From Nostoc sphaeroides (GTDB lineage: Bacteria > Cyanobacteriota > Cyanobacteriia > Cyanobacteriales > Nostocaceae), in NCBI RefSeq assembly GCF_003443655.1, contig NZ_CP031941.1, positions 3,532,501 through 3,596,500 of the forward strand: a DNA stretch of 64,000 nucleotides, read 5' to 3'. The notes under the pieces were generated by a model. It worked only from the letters and a program-made list of their open reading frames with translations. It did no database searches and had not been told where the DNA came from. Below, piece by piece: positions 18,653 to 29,197 of the stretch (positions are counted from its first letter, which is position 1; every line of letters begins with the position of its first letter). The position numbers and the translations under genes are program-made.

Positions 18653-18885
18653 GTAATATTACCTAATAGTTATTAGTCATTTGTCATTAGTCATTAGTAA
18701 AAATAATTAACTAGTGACTAATAACCGATTACACATAATTTTACAAAAATTAATACAAAGACGGTAATTTCTAGATTAAGCAATTATTTAGGTTGCTAAT
18801 TTGGTGATCAACATTTTGTTAATAGTCAGTTATAAGGGCACAGCAATGCTCATTGGTGTCAACTTAAGCAAAAACTCTTTTAAAA

Positions 18886-18994
18886 CCTCGTTTCCAGCAA
18901 GAGGCTGGAAATGCTACTCCTAGCGGCTCTGCCGCCAGCAAGAGAGGCGGGAGCCTCAAGGACGGGCATTCCCAGTCGCAGACTGGGAACGAGG
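18886..18994. repeat. Multi-hairpin dispersed repeat (copy 1)
   Basis: Outer ends CCTCGTTTCCAG and CTGGGAACGAGG pair with each other, and inside are smaller hairpins (CCAGCAAGAGGCTGG, GGCGGGAGCC, CCCAGTCGCAGACTGGG), giving a clover-leaf-like fold. A second copy lies at 23288-23393. A GGGCACAGCA/TGCTGTGCCC palindrome repeat follows at about 19023-19045. Confidence 0.75.
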
Positions 18995-19020
18995 CAAACA
19001 TTTTGTTAATAGTCAGTTGT

Positions 19021-19090
19021 AAGGGCACAGCATTGCTGTGCCCCTACGATACGTATGGTTTAAATAGATGAAAACTGCTGTAAGTTTATT
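19021..19090. repeat. GGGCACAGCA palindrome repeat
   Basis: A palindrome GGGCACAGCATTGCTGTGCCC followed by a shared tail (TAGATGAAAACTGCTGTAA). The same repeat with tail occurs at 59279-59345, and a half copy at about 18836. Intergenic in each case. Confidence 0.7.
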
Positions 19091-19149
19091 TAGGTTCGTG
19101 AGTTACCAGCAATACAGATAACATATTGTTTCTGAATCAGCAATGCTAT

Positions 19150-19181
19150 AAAAAAACAGTTTGCCTTGGCAAGACAAACTG
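19150..19181 (-). terminator. Terminator of groEL
   Basis: On the reverse strand CAGTTTG...CAAACTG forms a strong stem followed by seven T's, 32 bases past the groEL stop codon. Confidence 0.85.
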
Positions 19182-19212
19182 CTGAAAAAATATTTATCTG
19201 GGTGAGCAGAAG

Positions 19213-20892
<1,680 letters not shown>

Positions 20893-20931
20893 TTATTTCT
20901 CTAGCGCTTCCATTAGACAATTTAGCACTCA

Positions 20932-20958
20932 CAGCGCCAGAGTGCTAATCTCCCAAGC
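20932..20958 (-). promoter_or_regulatory. CIRCE operator (HrcA site)
   Basis: TTAGCACTC, nine bases, GAGTGCTAA: a perfect CIRCE inverted repeat 42 bases before the groEL start. HrcA is known to repress chaperonin genes through this site. Confidence 0.95.
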
Positions 20959-21035
20959 GGCTCAAGTTACAAATGGAAATAAAAAAAATTGATTAATATA
21001 CAGGTGATGCTCATATTACATACAGGCAGTAATGC

Positions 21036-22130
21036 TTGAATTGGGAGATGAATCTAGACAACTCCCTTAAGTCCCTTGGTATTGCCGACCCTAGCGGCAC
21101 CGGCTGGTTGGCGGTAGTATTTACGTTTCTCTTGGCTTGCCTTGTAACGTGGCGTTTAATTCCGACAGTACGCAAATTCGCCTTGCGGGTAGGTTGGGCT
21201 GACCAACCCAACGCCCGGCGGCTTAACCGAGAACCTTTACCCAATGCAGGGGGGCTGGCTATCTACGCGGGTGTGATTGCCGCACTGATATTAGCTAGCC
21301 TTTTGCGACCGATCGAACTCCAAAACGTATTGGCTCAAGTGCTAACTATTCTGTTGGGGGGTTCGATATTAGTCCTTGTGGGCTTTATCGACGATCAGTT
21401 CGGCTTACCGCCCTCTGTTCGTTTGTGGGCGCAAATTCTCACGGCACTTTTACTGGTAGCTAATGGCATCAGTATTCATGTCATGTTTGGTACTCCCATA
21501 GACTCGCTCTTGTCTATGTCGTTAACAGTACTTTGGGTAGTAGGGATTACCAACGCCATCAACTTGATGGATGGTATGGATGGTTTAGCGGGAGGAATCA
21601 GCTTTATTACCGCCATGAGTTTGTTGGGCGTTGCAGCCCAGTTTAACAATCGTGCAGCAGCAATCTTGGTATTAGCAGCTTTGGCAGGTGCTGCACTGGG
21701 CTTTTTACGTCACAACTTTCACCCCTCGCGAATCATTATGGGTGATGCCGGAGCATACTTTTTTGGCTATGTATTGGCGGCAACTAGTATTTTAGGTAGG
21801 CTGCAACAAAACACAGTTTATGCGTTAATTCCCACGGTTTTATTTCTGTTATTGCCAGTACTAGATACGACTCAAGTATTTGTGCGACGGCTATTAGCAG
21901 GAAATAACCCTCTTAGTACTCCTGGTAAAGACCACTTGCACCACCGCTTACTTGCTTGGGGACTCTCCCAGCGCCATGCTGCCTTTACGCTTTGGTCAAT
22001 TACCTTAATTTTCAACTTGCTGGCGATGAGAATACAAGGCATGAGTTTGGCTGTGATGCTTACTACCGCCAGTAGCATTATCATTCTTTTGGGCTTTACT
22101 ATCTGGCAAAGGATACGTCAACAGCCCTAA
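21036..22130 (+). CDS. WecA/MraY-family undecaprenyl-phosphate sugar-1-phosphate transferase
   Basis: Transfers a sugar phosphate to the undecaprenyl carrier at the cytoplasmic face of the membrane. The 364-residue protein is mostly membrane helices (about ten) with family motifs: ADQPNARRLNREPLPNAGG (about residues 55-73), VGFIDDQFGLPPS (about 117), NAINLMDGMDGLAGG (about 178, the Mg-binding aspartates), IIMGDAGAYFFGY (about 232) and PGKDHLHHRLLAWG (about 293; the HxHH site). These fit WecA/WbpL better than MraY. The start may be TTG at 21036 or ATG at 21048; GGGAG is too close to the latter. It is divergent from groEL. Likely role is surface polysaccharide or O-antigen. Confidence 0.9.
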   Translation: MNWEMNLDNSLKSLGIADPSGTGWLAVVFTFLLACLVTWRLIPTVRKFALRVGWADQPNARRLNREPLPNAGGLAIYAGVIAALILASLLRPIELQNVLAQVLTILLGGSILVLVGFIDDQFGLPPSVRLWAQILTALLLVANGISIHVMFGTPIDSLLSMSLTVLWVVGITNAINLMDGMDGLAGGISFITAMSLLGVAAQFNNRAAAILVLAALAGAALGFLRHNFHPSRIIMGDAGAYFFGYVLAATSILGRLQQNTVYALIPTVLFLLLPVLDTTQVFVRRLLAGNNPLSTPGKDHLHHRLLAWGLSQRHAAFTLWSITLIFNLLAMRIQGMSLAVMLTTASSIIILLGFTIWQRIRQQP

Positions 22131-22192
22131 TTATTTGTAGGGTGGGCATTGCAATGCTAGCCCTACTATGGTTTATTCAGTTCACCAAAAAT

Positions 22193-23038
22193 TCAAGCTT
22201 GAGTTAAATTGTCTTGCAACCAAGCAACTAAATCTCCTTCTGTGGAAAAATCTAACAGTGCTTCGGCTAGATTTTCAAGCTGTTTAATAGATAACTGACT
22301 GATGCGGTCTTGCAATTGCTGACTCAAATTACCAAGGCGTCGTCGTAACTGACGCATGACTACCTCTAGAGTTGTTTCCTGCTTAAGTTCCTCATAAAGT
22401 CTAGTCGTTTTGATATCAAAATCACCGAGTCCAAACATTTTTATCAACTCCTGACGACTGATACGCGGTAGTTTGTAAACTACAATTGTTTCTATTAAAT
22501 CTAACACTTTTTTTTGAAGTGCTTTGTCGCTCACTTGTGAACGTGTCTTTGTAATCAAACTTTTGACTAATATGGGAGTTTGTTTTTTATTTACAACTAC
22601 TAATTTGATGATACCAACTCCCAAGGAATGTTCAGTTACTTCTGGAAGCTCGTTTAAATATAGCCTCGTTACCAATTGGCTTTCGAGTAAGACTCGATAA
22701 AGTTGTACTTGGGTTGGTTCAAGGCTGCGACGAGGGAATATAACTACTGATCGCCAATCTGTAGTAGGTGCGTAAAGTCATAAATACAGAAATATTTCTG
22801 AAAATAAACGAGCGTAAAATTCGTTGTCTTTTTGAAATTGAACCTCCACAAAATAAATCGGCTGACTACTAGTATCAGCAATAGGAAGAAAGACTCCATC
22901 AATGCGAAATGCTGTTTGCTTTAATTCTACTGAAGCGAAATTATATGCATTTGCTTCTGATGCTTGCAGATTGATTAATTCAAAGAAAGCACTGGGAAAA
23001 GTTTGAAATAAACGATAAAAAATGGAGTCTGTTTTCAT
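22193..23038 (-). pseudogene. Rpn-family (DUF2887) recombination nuclease/transposase, split by a stop
   Basis: The frame from 23038 starts MKTDSIFYRLFQTFPSAFFE and holds the PD-(D/E)XK core (FRIDGVFLPIADT, FVEVQFQKDNEFY). A TGA at 22778-22780 interrupts SEIFLYL. The same frame continues at once as LYAPTTDWRSVVIFPRRSLE, and then to the normal end at 22193. A single CGA (Arg) to TGA change explains it, giving about 280 residues as in intact relatives. A MITE starts 2 bases upstream of the start codon, so the ribosome site is probably lost too. The family is a mobile-type recombination nuclease known in cyanobacteria. Alternatively the gene might be read through, but this is less likely. Confidence 0.85.
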
Positions 23039-23039
23039 C

Positions 23040-23142
23040 CTAGTACAGCATGGCGGAAATAAACCCACCATTACAAACCCTGAAAAAATCAACCTTTGCA
23101 GTCTTTGAAAATGGTAGGCGTATTTACGCCGACTTGTACTAG
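23040..23142. mobile_element. MITE-like element, family D
   Basis: Ends CTAGTACAGCATGGCGGAAA and the complement GTATTTACGCCGACTTGTACTAG are inverted repeats (CTAGTACA exact). Length is 103 bases, noncoding. It lies directly against the start codon of the Rpn-family pseudogene. Confidence 0.75.
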
Positions 23143-23287
23143 TTATGAGTGGGATTACCGTCTTTGGAATGTGCAGTCAACTAGCAAAACTCAAGATGGG
23201 TTTTATAGCTATCGCCTGTGAGGGTTACAAATCCTAATTTTACATTCAGTCCGCGCAGGCGGACTTCGTTGGAATCTCCTTTGGAAT

Positions 23288-23393
23288 CTCGTTTCCAGCC
23301 TCTGGGCTGGAAATGTGGCTCCTGGCGGCTCTGCCGCCAACAAGGGAGGCGGAGCCTCTAGGACGGCATTCCCAGTCGGAGACTGGGAACGAG
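23288..23393. repeat. Multi-hairpin dispersed repeat (copy 2)
   Basis: Same organisation as 18886-18994: CTCGTTTCCAG at the left, CTGGGAACGAG at the right, and internal hairpins around GGCGGCTCTGCCGCC and CCCAGTCGGAGACTGGG. Confidence 0.75.
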
Positions 23394-23439
23394 ACAACGA
23401 GACAAACGAGACAATATTTTTTTACTCCACCCTAACCCT

Positions 23440-24111
23440 CCTTTCAAGGGTAGGTGTTTAAGAAAGTCGCCAAATGTAAGGTATGATAGCGAACTGAGGT
23501 TTGTGGGTAGAAACCACTCTCTTCATGGGGAGCGATCGTTAACTTTACTCTGAGGTTTTCTTTGGATGCAAGTGGTCAAGAATGAGCCATTAAATGAGTG
23601 GACGAGAACAGTGATCAAAAAAATGCCGCATCTGACCAAATCTCAAGCAGTTGTATTAGCAATGTGGAGTTTTGGCATTGTGATGACCCAATCATGTGGT
23701 TTAACGACGGTTTCTGTATTTTTAGCGACATTATTGGGCAAAAAAGAGAACACTGTACGTCAGCAACTTAGAGAATAACGAGCTGAACGACATTGGTTGG
23801 CGTTAGCGATCGCAATTTTATGGCAGGTAAGTGTTGGCGGTGTCGTTGATGCCAAGGAGCATATCAGTGGTGTCGATGAGTTACCCCCCAATCATATTGC
23901 CAGACGCAATTTTCTTACACAGAAAAAAAAACCGAAGGTTTGAGTTGTTTTCGACGTGGCTATTTAGTGATTAAAGCCGCATTCCTCAATCATTTGACGT
24001 TACCACAGGCTGGTTTTTTTCCTGAACCTTGGCCAAGCTTCATTCCACAACTCAATGTTTCCCAAATCACCCTCTCTAGTGCCTAATTTTTAAACACCTA
24101 CCCTTGAAAGG
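23440..24111 (+). mobile_element. Internally deleted IS element with intact 22-bp inverted ends
   Basis: The ends are perfect inverted repeats of CCTTTCAAGGGTAGGTGTTTAA (23440-23461 and 24090-24111). Inside is a broken transposase with both ends but no middle. No target duplication was recognised; the flanks are repeat-rich. Confidence 0.85.
23566..24086 (+). pseudogene. Transposase (IS4-like), internal deletion
   Basis: The first 68 codons (MQVVKNEPLNEWTRTVIKKM, then LTKSQAVVLAMWSFGIVMTQ and LLGKKENTVRQQLRE) resemble the N terminus of a large IS4-type transposase. A stop follows at 23776-23778. The same frame continues with RAERHWLALAIAILWQVSVGG and DELPPNHIARRNF, typical of its C terminus, then shifts frame near 23941 to LSCFRRGYLVI and FLPEPWP-like sequence, ending near 24086. 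The catalytic middle, some 250 residues by comparison with relatives known to me, is missing. It is non-functional; the IS could only move with help. Confidence 0.8.
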
Positions 24112-24233
24112 GAGTGGGGAGTGGGGAGATGAGGGAGCAGAGGGAGCAGGGGGAGCAGGGGAAGAAATTGACTAATGCTCAATGACAAATGACAAATGAC
24201 AAATGACCAATGACCAATGACTAATGATTCAAT
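24112..24233. repeat. STRR runs (GGGGAGT, GGGAGCA, AATGACA)
   Basis: Two heptamer classes follow each other: GGGGAGT/GGGAGCA at 24112-24160 and AATGACA/AATGACC at 24178-24230. They fill the gap between the dead IS and petL. Confidence 0.85.
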
Positions 24234-24263
24234 AGATTTAGGAACTATTGTGGAGAAAAATAA

Positions 24264-24359
24264 ATGTTTGCGATTGCAGCTTACATCGGCTTTTTAGCTT
24301 TGTTCTTTGGTTTGGCTGTCGGTCTGCTGTTTGGTCTGCGGACTGCCAAGATAATTTAG
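24264..24359 (+). CDS. petL: Cytochrome b6f complex subunit PetL
   Basis: PetL is a single-helix subunit of the cytochrome b6f complex in the thylakoid membrane. The ATG at 24264 with GGAG upstream opens a 31-codon frame, [20 protein letters not shown] followed by [11 protein letters not shown], ending at TAG. Length and sequence match PetL of Nostoc/Anabaena (about 31 residues, a single hydrophobic helix with a basic end GLR-AK). It sits alone between repeats and the convergent bioB. It is easily missed by gene finders because of its size. Confidence 0.92.
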   Translation: MFAIAAYIGFLALFFGLAVGLLFGLRTAKII

Positions 24360-24437
24360 TCAAGACTCTTGTGGGGCGGGCATCTTGCCTGCCCTCAACT
24401 AAGGGACGGGCGAGACGCCCATCCCACAAGAAGATAT

Positions 24438-25445
24438 TTATCCCACAACAGCCGGACTTGCTACTTTCTCTTGTCTTTGGGAAGGCGATCGCATTCCCAA
24501 ACCAAGTAAATTCAGCATTTCTCGATCGCTATCATAATCTGGACAGGGAGTTGTCACTGTCAACATTTTGTTGTCGTCGCTAGAAAAGATAGAATTGGCT
24601 CCTGCCATAAAGCAGAAAGCTTGTTCAACTTGAGAAAGTCTCGCCCTACCTGCACTCAGACGCACATCAGAAGCGGGCATTAAAATCCTGGCTGTGGCAA
24701 TCATCCGCACAATATCCCAAATAGGGACATCAGGCTGATTTTCTAAGGGTGTGCCCGGTACTTGTGAAAGAATATTAATGGGCACAGACTCTGGATGCGG
24801 ATGTAAGTTTGCCAGAGTTTGTAACATCCCAACCCGATCATCGACAGTTTCGCCCAAACCCAGGATACCACCGGAACAGACAGTAATATTTGTCTGACGG
24901 ACATTCTCAATTGTGTTCAAGCGATCGCTATATGTCCTCGTGGTAATAATTGTGCTGTAATATTCCTGCGAGGTATCTAAGTTATGGTTGTAGGCGTAAA
25001 GTCCCGCTTCTGACAATTTTCTGGCTTGATTTGCCGTCAACATACCTAGAGTGCAGCACACTTCTAAACCCATTGCGGTGACATCCTTGACCATTTCCAG
25101 GACTTCCTCAAATTGTGAGTTATCCCGCACTTCGCGCCAAGCTGCACCCATGCAAATGCGACTAACACCAGTTTCTTTCGCTTTCTGGGCGATGTTAACT
25201 ACCGTTTCCTTTTCTAGAAGTGCTTCCGGCTTTACCTCTGTTTTATAGCGGGAAGATTGGGCACAGTAACTGCAATCTTCTGGGCAACCTCCCGTTTTAA
25301 TAGATATAAGCTTACAAACTTGTATTTTTGTTGGGTCATGATATTGGCGATGCACGCTAGCAGCTTGATAAATAAGCTCTAGCAATGGCGTATTGTATAT
25401 CGCCCGAATCTCTAAATCCTGCCAATCGTAGCGTATTCCCACCAC
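24438..25445 (-). CDS. bioB: Biotin synthase
   Basis: A radical-SAM enzyme that inserts sulfur into dethiobiotin, the last step of biotin synthesis. The 335-residue protein has the CPEDCSYC cluster-binding motif (about residues 54-61), [12 protein letters not shown] (about 152), [10 protein letters not shown] (about 188) and the C-terminal [2Fe-2S] and substrate residues in [16 protein letters not shown]. Start is GTG at 25445 with AAGGA upstream. Length is normal. It is convergent with petL and otherwise alone, with no other bio gene in the window. Cytoplasmic. Confidence 0.95.
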   Translation of the reverse strand: MVGIRYDWQDLEIRAIYNTPLLELIYQAASVHRQYHDPTKIQVCKLISIKTGGCPEDCSYCAQSSRYKTEVKPEALLEKETVVNIAQKAKETGVSRICMGAAWREVRDNSQFEEVLEMVKDVTAMGLEVCCTLGMLTANQARKLSEAGLYAYNHNLDTSQEYYSTIITTRTYSDRLNTIENVRQTNITVCSGGILGLGETVDDRVGMLQTLANLHPHPESVPINILSQVPGTPLENQPDVPIWDIVRMIATARILMPASDVRLSAGRARLSQVEQAFCFMAGANSIFSSDDNKMLTVTTPCPDYDSDREMLNLLGLGMRSPSQRQEKVASPAVVG

Positions 25446-25928
25446 ATCACTATCCTTCTTTTAGACTGGGTTAAATCTTGAGCTGTCTTTTGGTTGAATT
25501 TACTGCGGTACAGCGTTTGGGCAAAGCGATTTTATCGAAGTTATGCCGCTTACTGTGCTTTCTCACCCATTGGCTCTCAATCCTTCCGCTCTAGATATTA
25601 GACATCAGCTTATCAAGATTTTGCTTGAATGGCAGATTACCAGTAAAAATACTCATTCTATGAATTAGAAGTAAAACCAAAGCGTAGCGTTTTTGGCAAA
25701 ATCAGGTAGATATAGCGTAGCTAACATAAAGGGCAAACTAAACCGTATAGTTTAAAATTTACCATCTTGAAAGAAATTTTGAAACAACAAAAGAGATAGT
25801 GAAAACGACTACCATCTTCTCCACTATTCTTTATTTGATCAAACTTATTCTCAATTATAAGAATGATGAGTAATTACAAATTTTGGCGTGAATTTATTTA
25901 GAACACCTATTTGCGGGGTAGACATAGC
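25446..25928. other. 483-base gap, no gene seen
   Basis: Between bioB and the IS. It holds only short ORFs in no clear family. The last bases, read backward from the IS, encode GYVYPANRCSK and a stop, a possible tail of the secreted protein broken by the IS (see 27613-27862). Confidence 0.5.
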
Positions 25929-27612
25929 CTAGGCTGTTGACTTTGTGGGTTTTTGAGCGATATTTCTCATACAATAACTATGTCGCCTTTTCTAGAGGAG
26001 TTAAAAGCTAATGGAATTCAAAAGTCCAACCAGCAGATTAGCCCGTTTATTTCGTGTAGGTCGAGATAATTGGAAACAAAGAGCTTTAGAAAAACAGAAA
26101 AAACTCAGAGCTTTAGAAATAAAAGTAAGAGATTTATCAGCGTCACGAGAGTATTGGAAAAGCCGTGCGATCGCTGCTGAACAAGGAGTAACTAAAGAGA
26201 GTAGGGAGGTGTTCGCAGAGGAAAAAAAGATGAATATAGACTTAATAAAGTCTAATTTAGAAACAAGTAGCAAAATCGAAGATTTGAATGCTAAAAATCA
26301 TCACTATACAGTTGATATAGTAATGATAAGTATACAACTTTTAATTAAATGTGGCATCATTTTTAGAGGAATAGAAAAAACTCTAGAGTTATTTAATAAC
26401 TTAGAAGAGAAAACTCCCAGTTTTACTTGTATAAGGAAATGGCTAGGTCGGATTGGATTATCCGAACTTAATCGTGAAAAAGAATATCGAAGCGATTGGA
26501 TATTTATTGTCGATTTTACATTGGAATTAGGAAAACAAAAAGCTCTTGTAGTTTTAGGTGTTTCACAACAACATCTGGTTGAAGAAATTATTCCTTATGG
26601 ACGAGGAGTTTCTCACGGAGACGTAGAGCTTTTAGGGTTAGAAATAATGTCATCGACAACAGGAGAAATTATCAAGCAGAAACTGGATGAAATTAGCTTA
26701 CGGGTTGGTAAACCAATACAAATAGTGGCTGATCACGGTAGTGACCTGTCTCGGGGAATAAAGCTTTATAAACAGGAGAATGAAGACTTAATTTATACTC
26801 ATGATGTAACTCATGCAATGGCTTTACTTTTAAAATATGAGTTAGATTCTGATGATAAATATCAGTTATTTATCCAAAAATGTAACAGATGCAGGCAACA
26901 GTTACAACAAACTGAATTATCTTTTTTATCTCCACCCACACAACGTTCCCAGTGTCGCTATTTTAATATTGAAAGGCTCACTGAATGGGGTCTAAAGTTG
27001 TTGAGTTCACAATTAGATACTTTGGTTGAATTGGTTAAAGATATCGACCCAAGCGTGATTAAGAAGAAATTAATAGATAAATTAGGATGGTTAGTTGATT
27101 ATCAATCAGAACTAGTTCGTTGGCATCAAATGACTGTGCTTACTAGGACTCTTGAAACTCAATTAAAAAAATTAGGAATTAATCAGCAGTCTCTCACTAA
27201 TTTTGAGAAAAACCAGTTTGAAGTCGATAGTGAGCTATTAAATTTTCAGCAACATATTTGTGATTACGTGGTCATTCAAAGTTCTCACATCAAGGACGAA
27301 AAAACTTTTTTAGCAACTTCTGATGTGATTGAATCGCTGTTTGGAAAATATAAGCAATTTTCTGCACGTTGTCCATTTAAGGAGATGGGTCAGATGTTGC
27401 TAACAATTTGTTTATCTACCATGAATTTAACAAATACAATTGTTAAAAATGCGCTGGAAGCAATTAGTTTTGCTGATGTTGAAGCATGGTTGGCTGAAGT
27501 TTTTGGTCAATCTATGCTCTCGAAAAGAAAAACCCTATTCTCGGAGTTCGTTGACGACACAAAAACTGCATGAGCGAAAAACGCCTAAAAAGGCACAAAG
27601 TCAACAGCCTAG
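25929..27612 (+). mobile_element. Complete insertion sequence with inverted ends
   Basis: The 19-base sequence CTAGGCTGTTGACTTTGTG (25929-25947) has its exact complement at 27594-27612. CTAG at both ends may be the target duplication, giving an IS proper of 25933-27608. One gene, 26011-27573, fills the interior. The element lies within a secreted-protein gene. Confidence 0.85.
26011..27573 (+). CDS. Putative DDE-type transposase of the 25.9-27.6 kb IS
   Basis: The 520-residue product follows GAGGAG and starts at ATG 26011. The first 100 residues are basic and coiled-coil-like (RALEKQKKLRALEIKVRDLS). The middle has two candidate acidic positions: WIFIVDFTLELGKQKALVVL (D168) and IQIVADHGSDLSRGIKLY (D241), and a later E in TSDVIESLFGKYKQFS (E441). 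The spacing resembles an RNase H-type DDE domain with a large insert. No named IS family is recognised. The role follows from its position between inverted ends. The frame is intact. Confidence 0.75.
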   Translation: MEFKSPTSRLARLFRVGRDNWKQRALEKQKKLRALEIKVRDLSASREYWKSRAIAAEQGVTKESREVFAEEKKMNIDLIKSNLETSSKIEDLNAKNHHYTVDIVMISIQLLIKCGIIFRGIEKTLELFNNLEEKTPSFTCIRKWLGRIGLSELNREKEYRSDWIFIVDFTLELGKQKALVVLGVSQQHLVEEIIPYGRGVSHGDVELLGLEIMSSTTGEIIKQKLDEISLRVGKPIQIVADHGSDLSRGIKLYKQENEDLIYTHDVTHAMALLLKYELDSDDKYQLFIQKCNRCRQQLQQTELSFLSPPTQRSQCRYFNIERLTEWGLKLLSSQLDTLVELVKDIDPSVIKKKLIDKLGWLVDYQSELVRWHQMTVLTRTLETQLKKLGINQQSLTNFEKNQFEVDSELLNFQQHICDYVVIQSSHIKDEKTFLATSDVIESLFGKYKQFSARCPFKEMGQMLLTICLSTMNLTNTIVKNALEAISFADVEAWLAEVFGQSMLSKRKTLFSEFVDDTKTA

Positions 27613-27862
27613 TTCCAGGCTGCTGCCTAAGAAAAGCACACCCTTCAACTCGGACTAAACTGTATCCAGCATCATTAGCTGAACTCCGACCGATATCTGT
27701 TCCTGTAGTAAAGTTATCTCCTCTATTACCACTGTAAAAAAGTTCTAAAGGAGTTAATCCTACTTGGCTGTACGCGGCCTTTGTAGAATAAACAACCGGA
27801 ATAGTAACGCCCAGTATTAATAAACAAGATAGTAAATTGTTTTTAGAAAGAACTTTATTCAT
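27613..27862 (-). pseudogene. Secreted protein, interrupted by the IS
   Basis: Starting at 27862 with MNKVLSKNNLLSCLLILGVT, it has a signal peptide and then LTPLELFYSGNRGDNFTTGT and AGYSLVRVEGCAFLRQQPG. The RGDNFTT and VRVEG pattern recurs in tandem in other cyanobacterial secreted proteins. The sequence then runs into the IS at 27612. Simply joining the flanks at one CTAG gives RLCLPRK and a stop, while the other frame of the left flank gives GYVYPANRCSK, as in the family; so the insertion may have come with a deletion. Confidence 0.7.
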
Positions 27863-28400
27863 ATAACAACATACTCCTCAAAACAATTTTAACGAAATTA
27901 ATTATAGAACATTAATGTAAAAATCAAGTTATAATTATATTATTGACTAATTAAATAACCTGACGCGGCAACAAAAAAGGCTAGGATGCAGATAAAATAA
28001 GCTCTATAGCCCTGCGTACCCGTTGATAATACTTCCCCTTATTACAACTTAATTTAATTTAATTAAATTCGTGACTAAATCTTAATATAGTTCCAAAAAA
28101 TTTACCCAAGTTTGAGCCTTCAGGTGACGCTCCTACGTTGCTAGCGCTATGCTAATACCAGTCGCCTACGGAGGGAAACCCTCTATAGCGCTGGTTCACC
28201 ATATAAGCCAATATAAAAACTGCTATGCCACTTGGCTGTACGCCCATATTCTTTAACACGAGCAAGGCGATCGCTATTAATAATATTGACCCTAACAGTG
28301 CAAGTATTTGAAAAAAATTTTACCGCACTACCGCAGGCATGAAAAAACTTACAAAGTCTAGAGAATCTGCTTGCAAGACATCCTGTTAATCAAGTAGTCT
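27863..28400. other. 538-base gap, no gene seen
   Basis: AT-rich with a short CTAGCGCTATG / CTATAGCGCTGG mirrored part at about 28140-28195. Nothing resembling a tRNA or known RNA was found. Confidence 0.5.
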
Positions 28401-28976
28401 ATGATATCAGAACTGCCACTAATTACAAGCGATCGCCTGTTCTTACGAGCGGCTATCCATGAAGATATACCCCAAATTCTGAAATACTTCATTCATAACA
28501 AAATCTATCTCACTCCATTTTACCCTCTTTGGGCTGATGGGTTTTTTACTGAAGAGTATTGGCAGTATCAGATAGAGAACAATTTTCTGGAATTTATTAA
28601 TGGTCAATCGTTAAAGCTATTTATCTTTACCAAAAAAAATCCTACCGTAATTATTGGCACTGTAAATTTTAGTAATTTTGTCCGAGGAGCCGCTCATTTT
28701 TGCTATGTGGGATATAGCCTTGCTGAAAGTAAGCAAGGTAAAGGATATATGACAGAAGGGCTAAAAGCCGCCATTGAATATCTTTTTGAAGAGTTAAATT
28801 TTCACCGAGTCATGGCTAATTATATGCCTCACAATCGGCGCAGTGGCAACGTACTTAAAAGACTCGGTTTTGTCATTGAAGGATATGCTAGAGATTATTT
28901 GTTAATTAATGGGCAATGGGAAGATCATATTATGACAAGTCTCATCAATCCTAATTGGCAAGCACCTAAATCTTAA
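28401..28976 (+). CDS. GNAT acetyltransferase, RimJ/RimL type
   Basis: Uses acetyl-CoA to acetylate amino groups, often ribosomal-protein N termini. The 191-residue protein has ITSDRLFLRAAIHEDIPQIL at the N terminus, VIIGTVNFSNF (about 85-95), the CoA site SLAESKQGKGYMTEGLKAAI (about 108-127) and HNRRSGNVLKRLGFVIEGYA (about 145-164). This order and spacing are typical of the family. The length is standard. Substrate unknown; neighbours do not help. Cytoplasmic. Confidence 0.92.
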   Translation: MISELPLITSDRLFLRAAIHEDIPQILKYFIHNKIYLTPFYPLWADGFFTEEYWQYQIENNFLEFINGQSLKLFIFTKKNPTVIIGTVNFSNFVRGAAHFCYVGYSLAESKQGKGYMTEGLKAAIEYLFEELNFHRVMANYMPHNRRSGNVLKRLGFVIEGYARDYLLINGQWEDHIMTSLINPNWQAPKS

Positions 28977-29197
28977 AAACGGCTAAGTATAATTTTTAAG
29001 ATAATATATTTTACTTACAGAAATTTTTATGAACTTTTGTAAACGATTGGCTGCTTCTGCATAAAACTTGTATGCCCAATGTAAATTATGTAGGTACTTG
29101 CTGGACAATCATTAATTGAGGTTTACTTGGTCTGGTATCGCGTAACCGTTGTGGGATCAACTACTGCTTGTTTCGGTATTATTTGATAACGAAAATC

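Noticed and set aside
23209..23397. 62-codon reverse frame
   Set aside because: Entirely within the multi-hairpin repeat.
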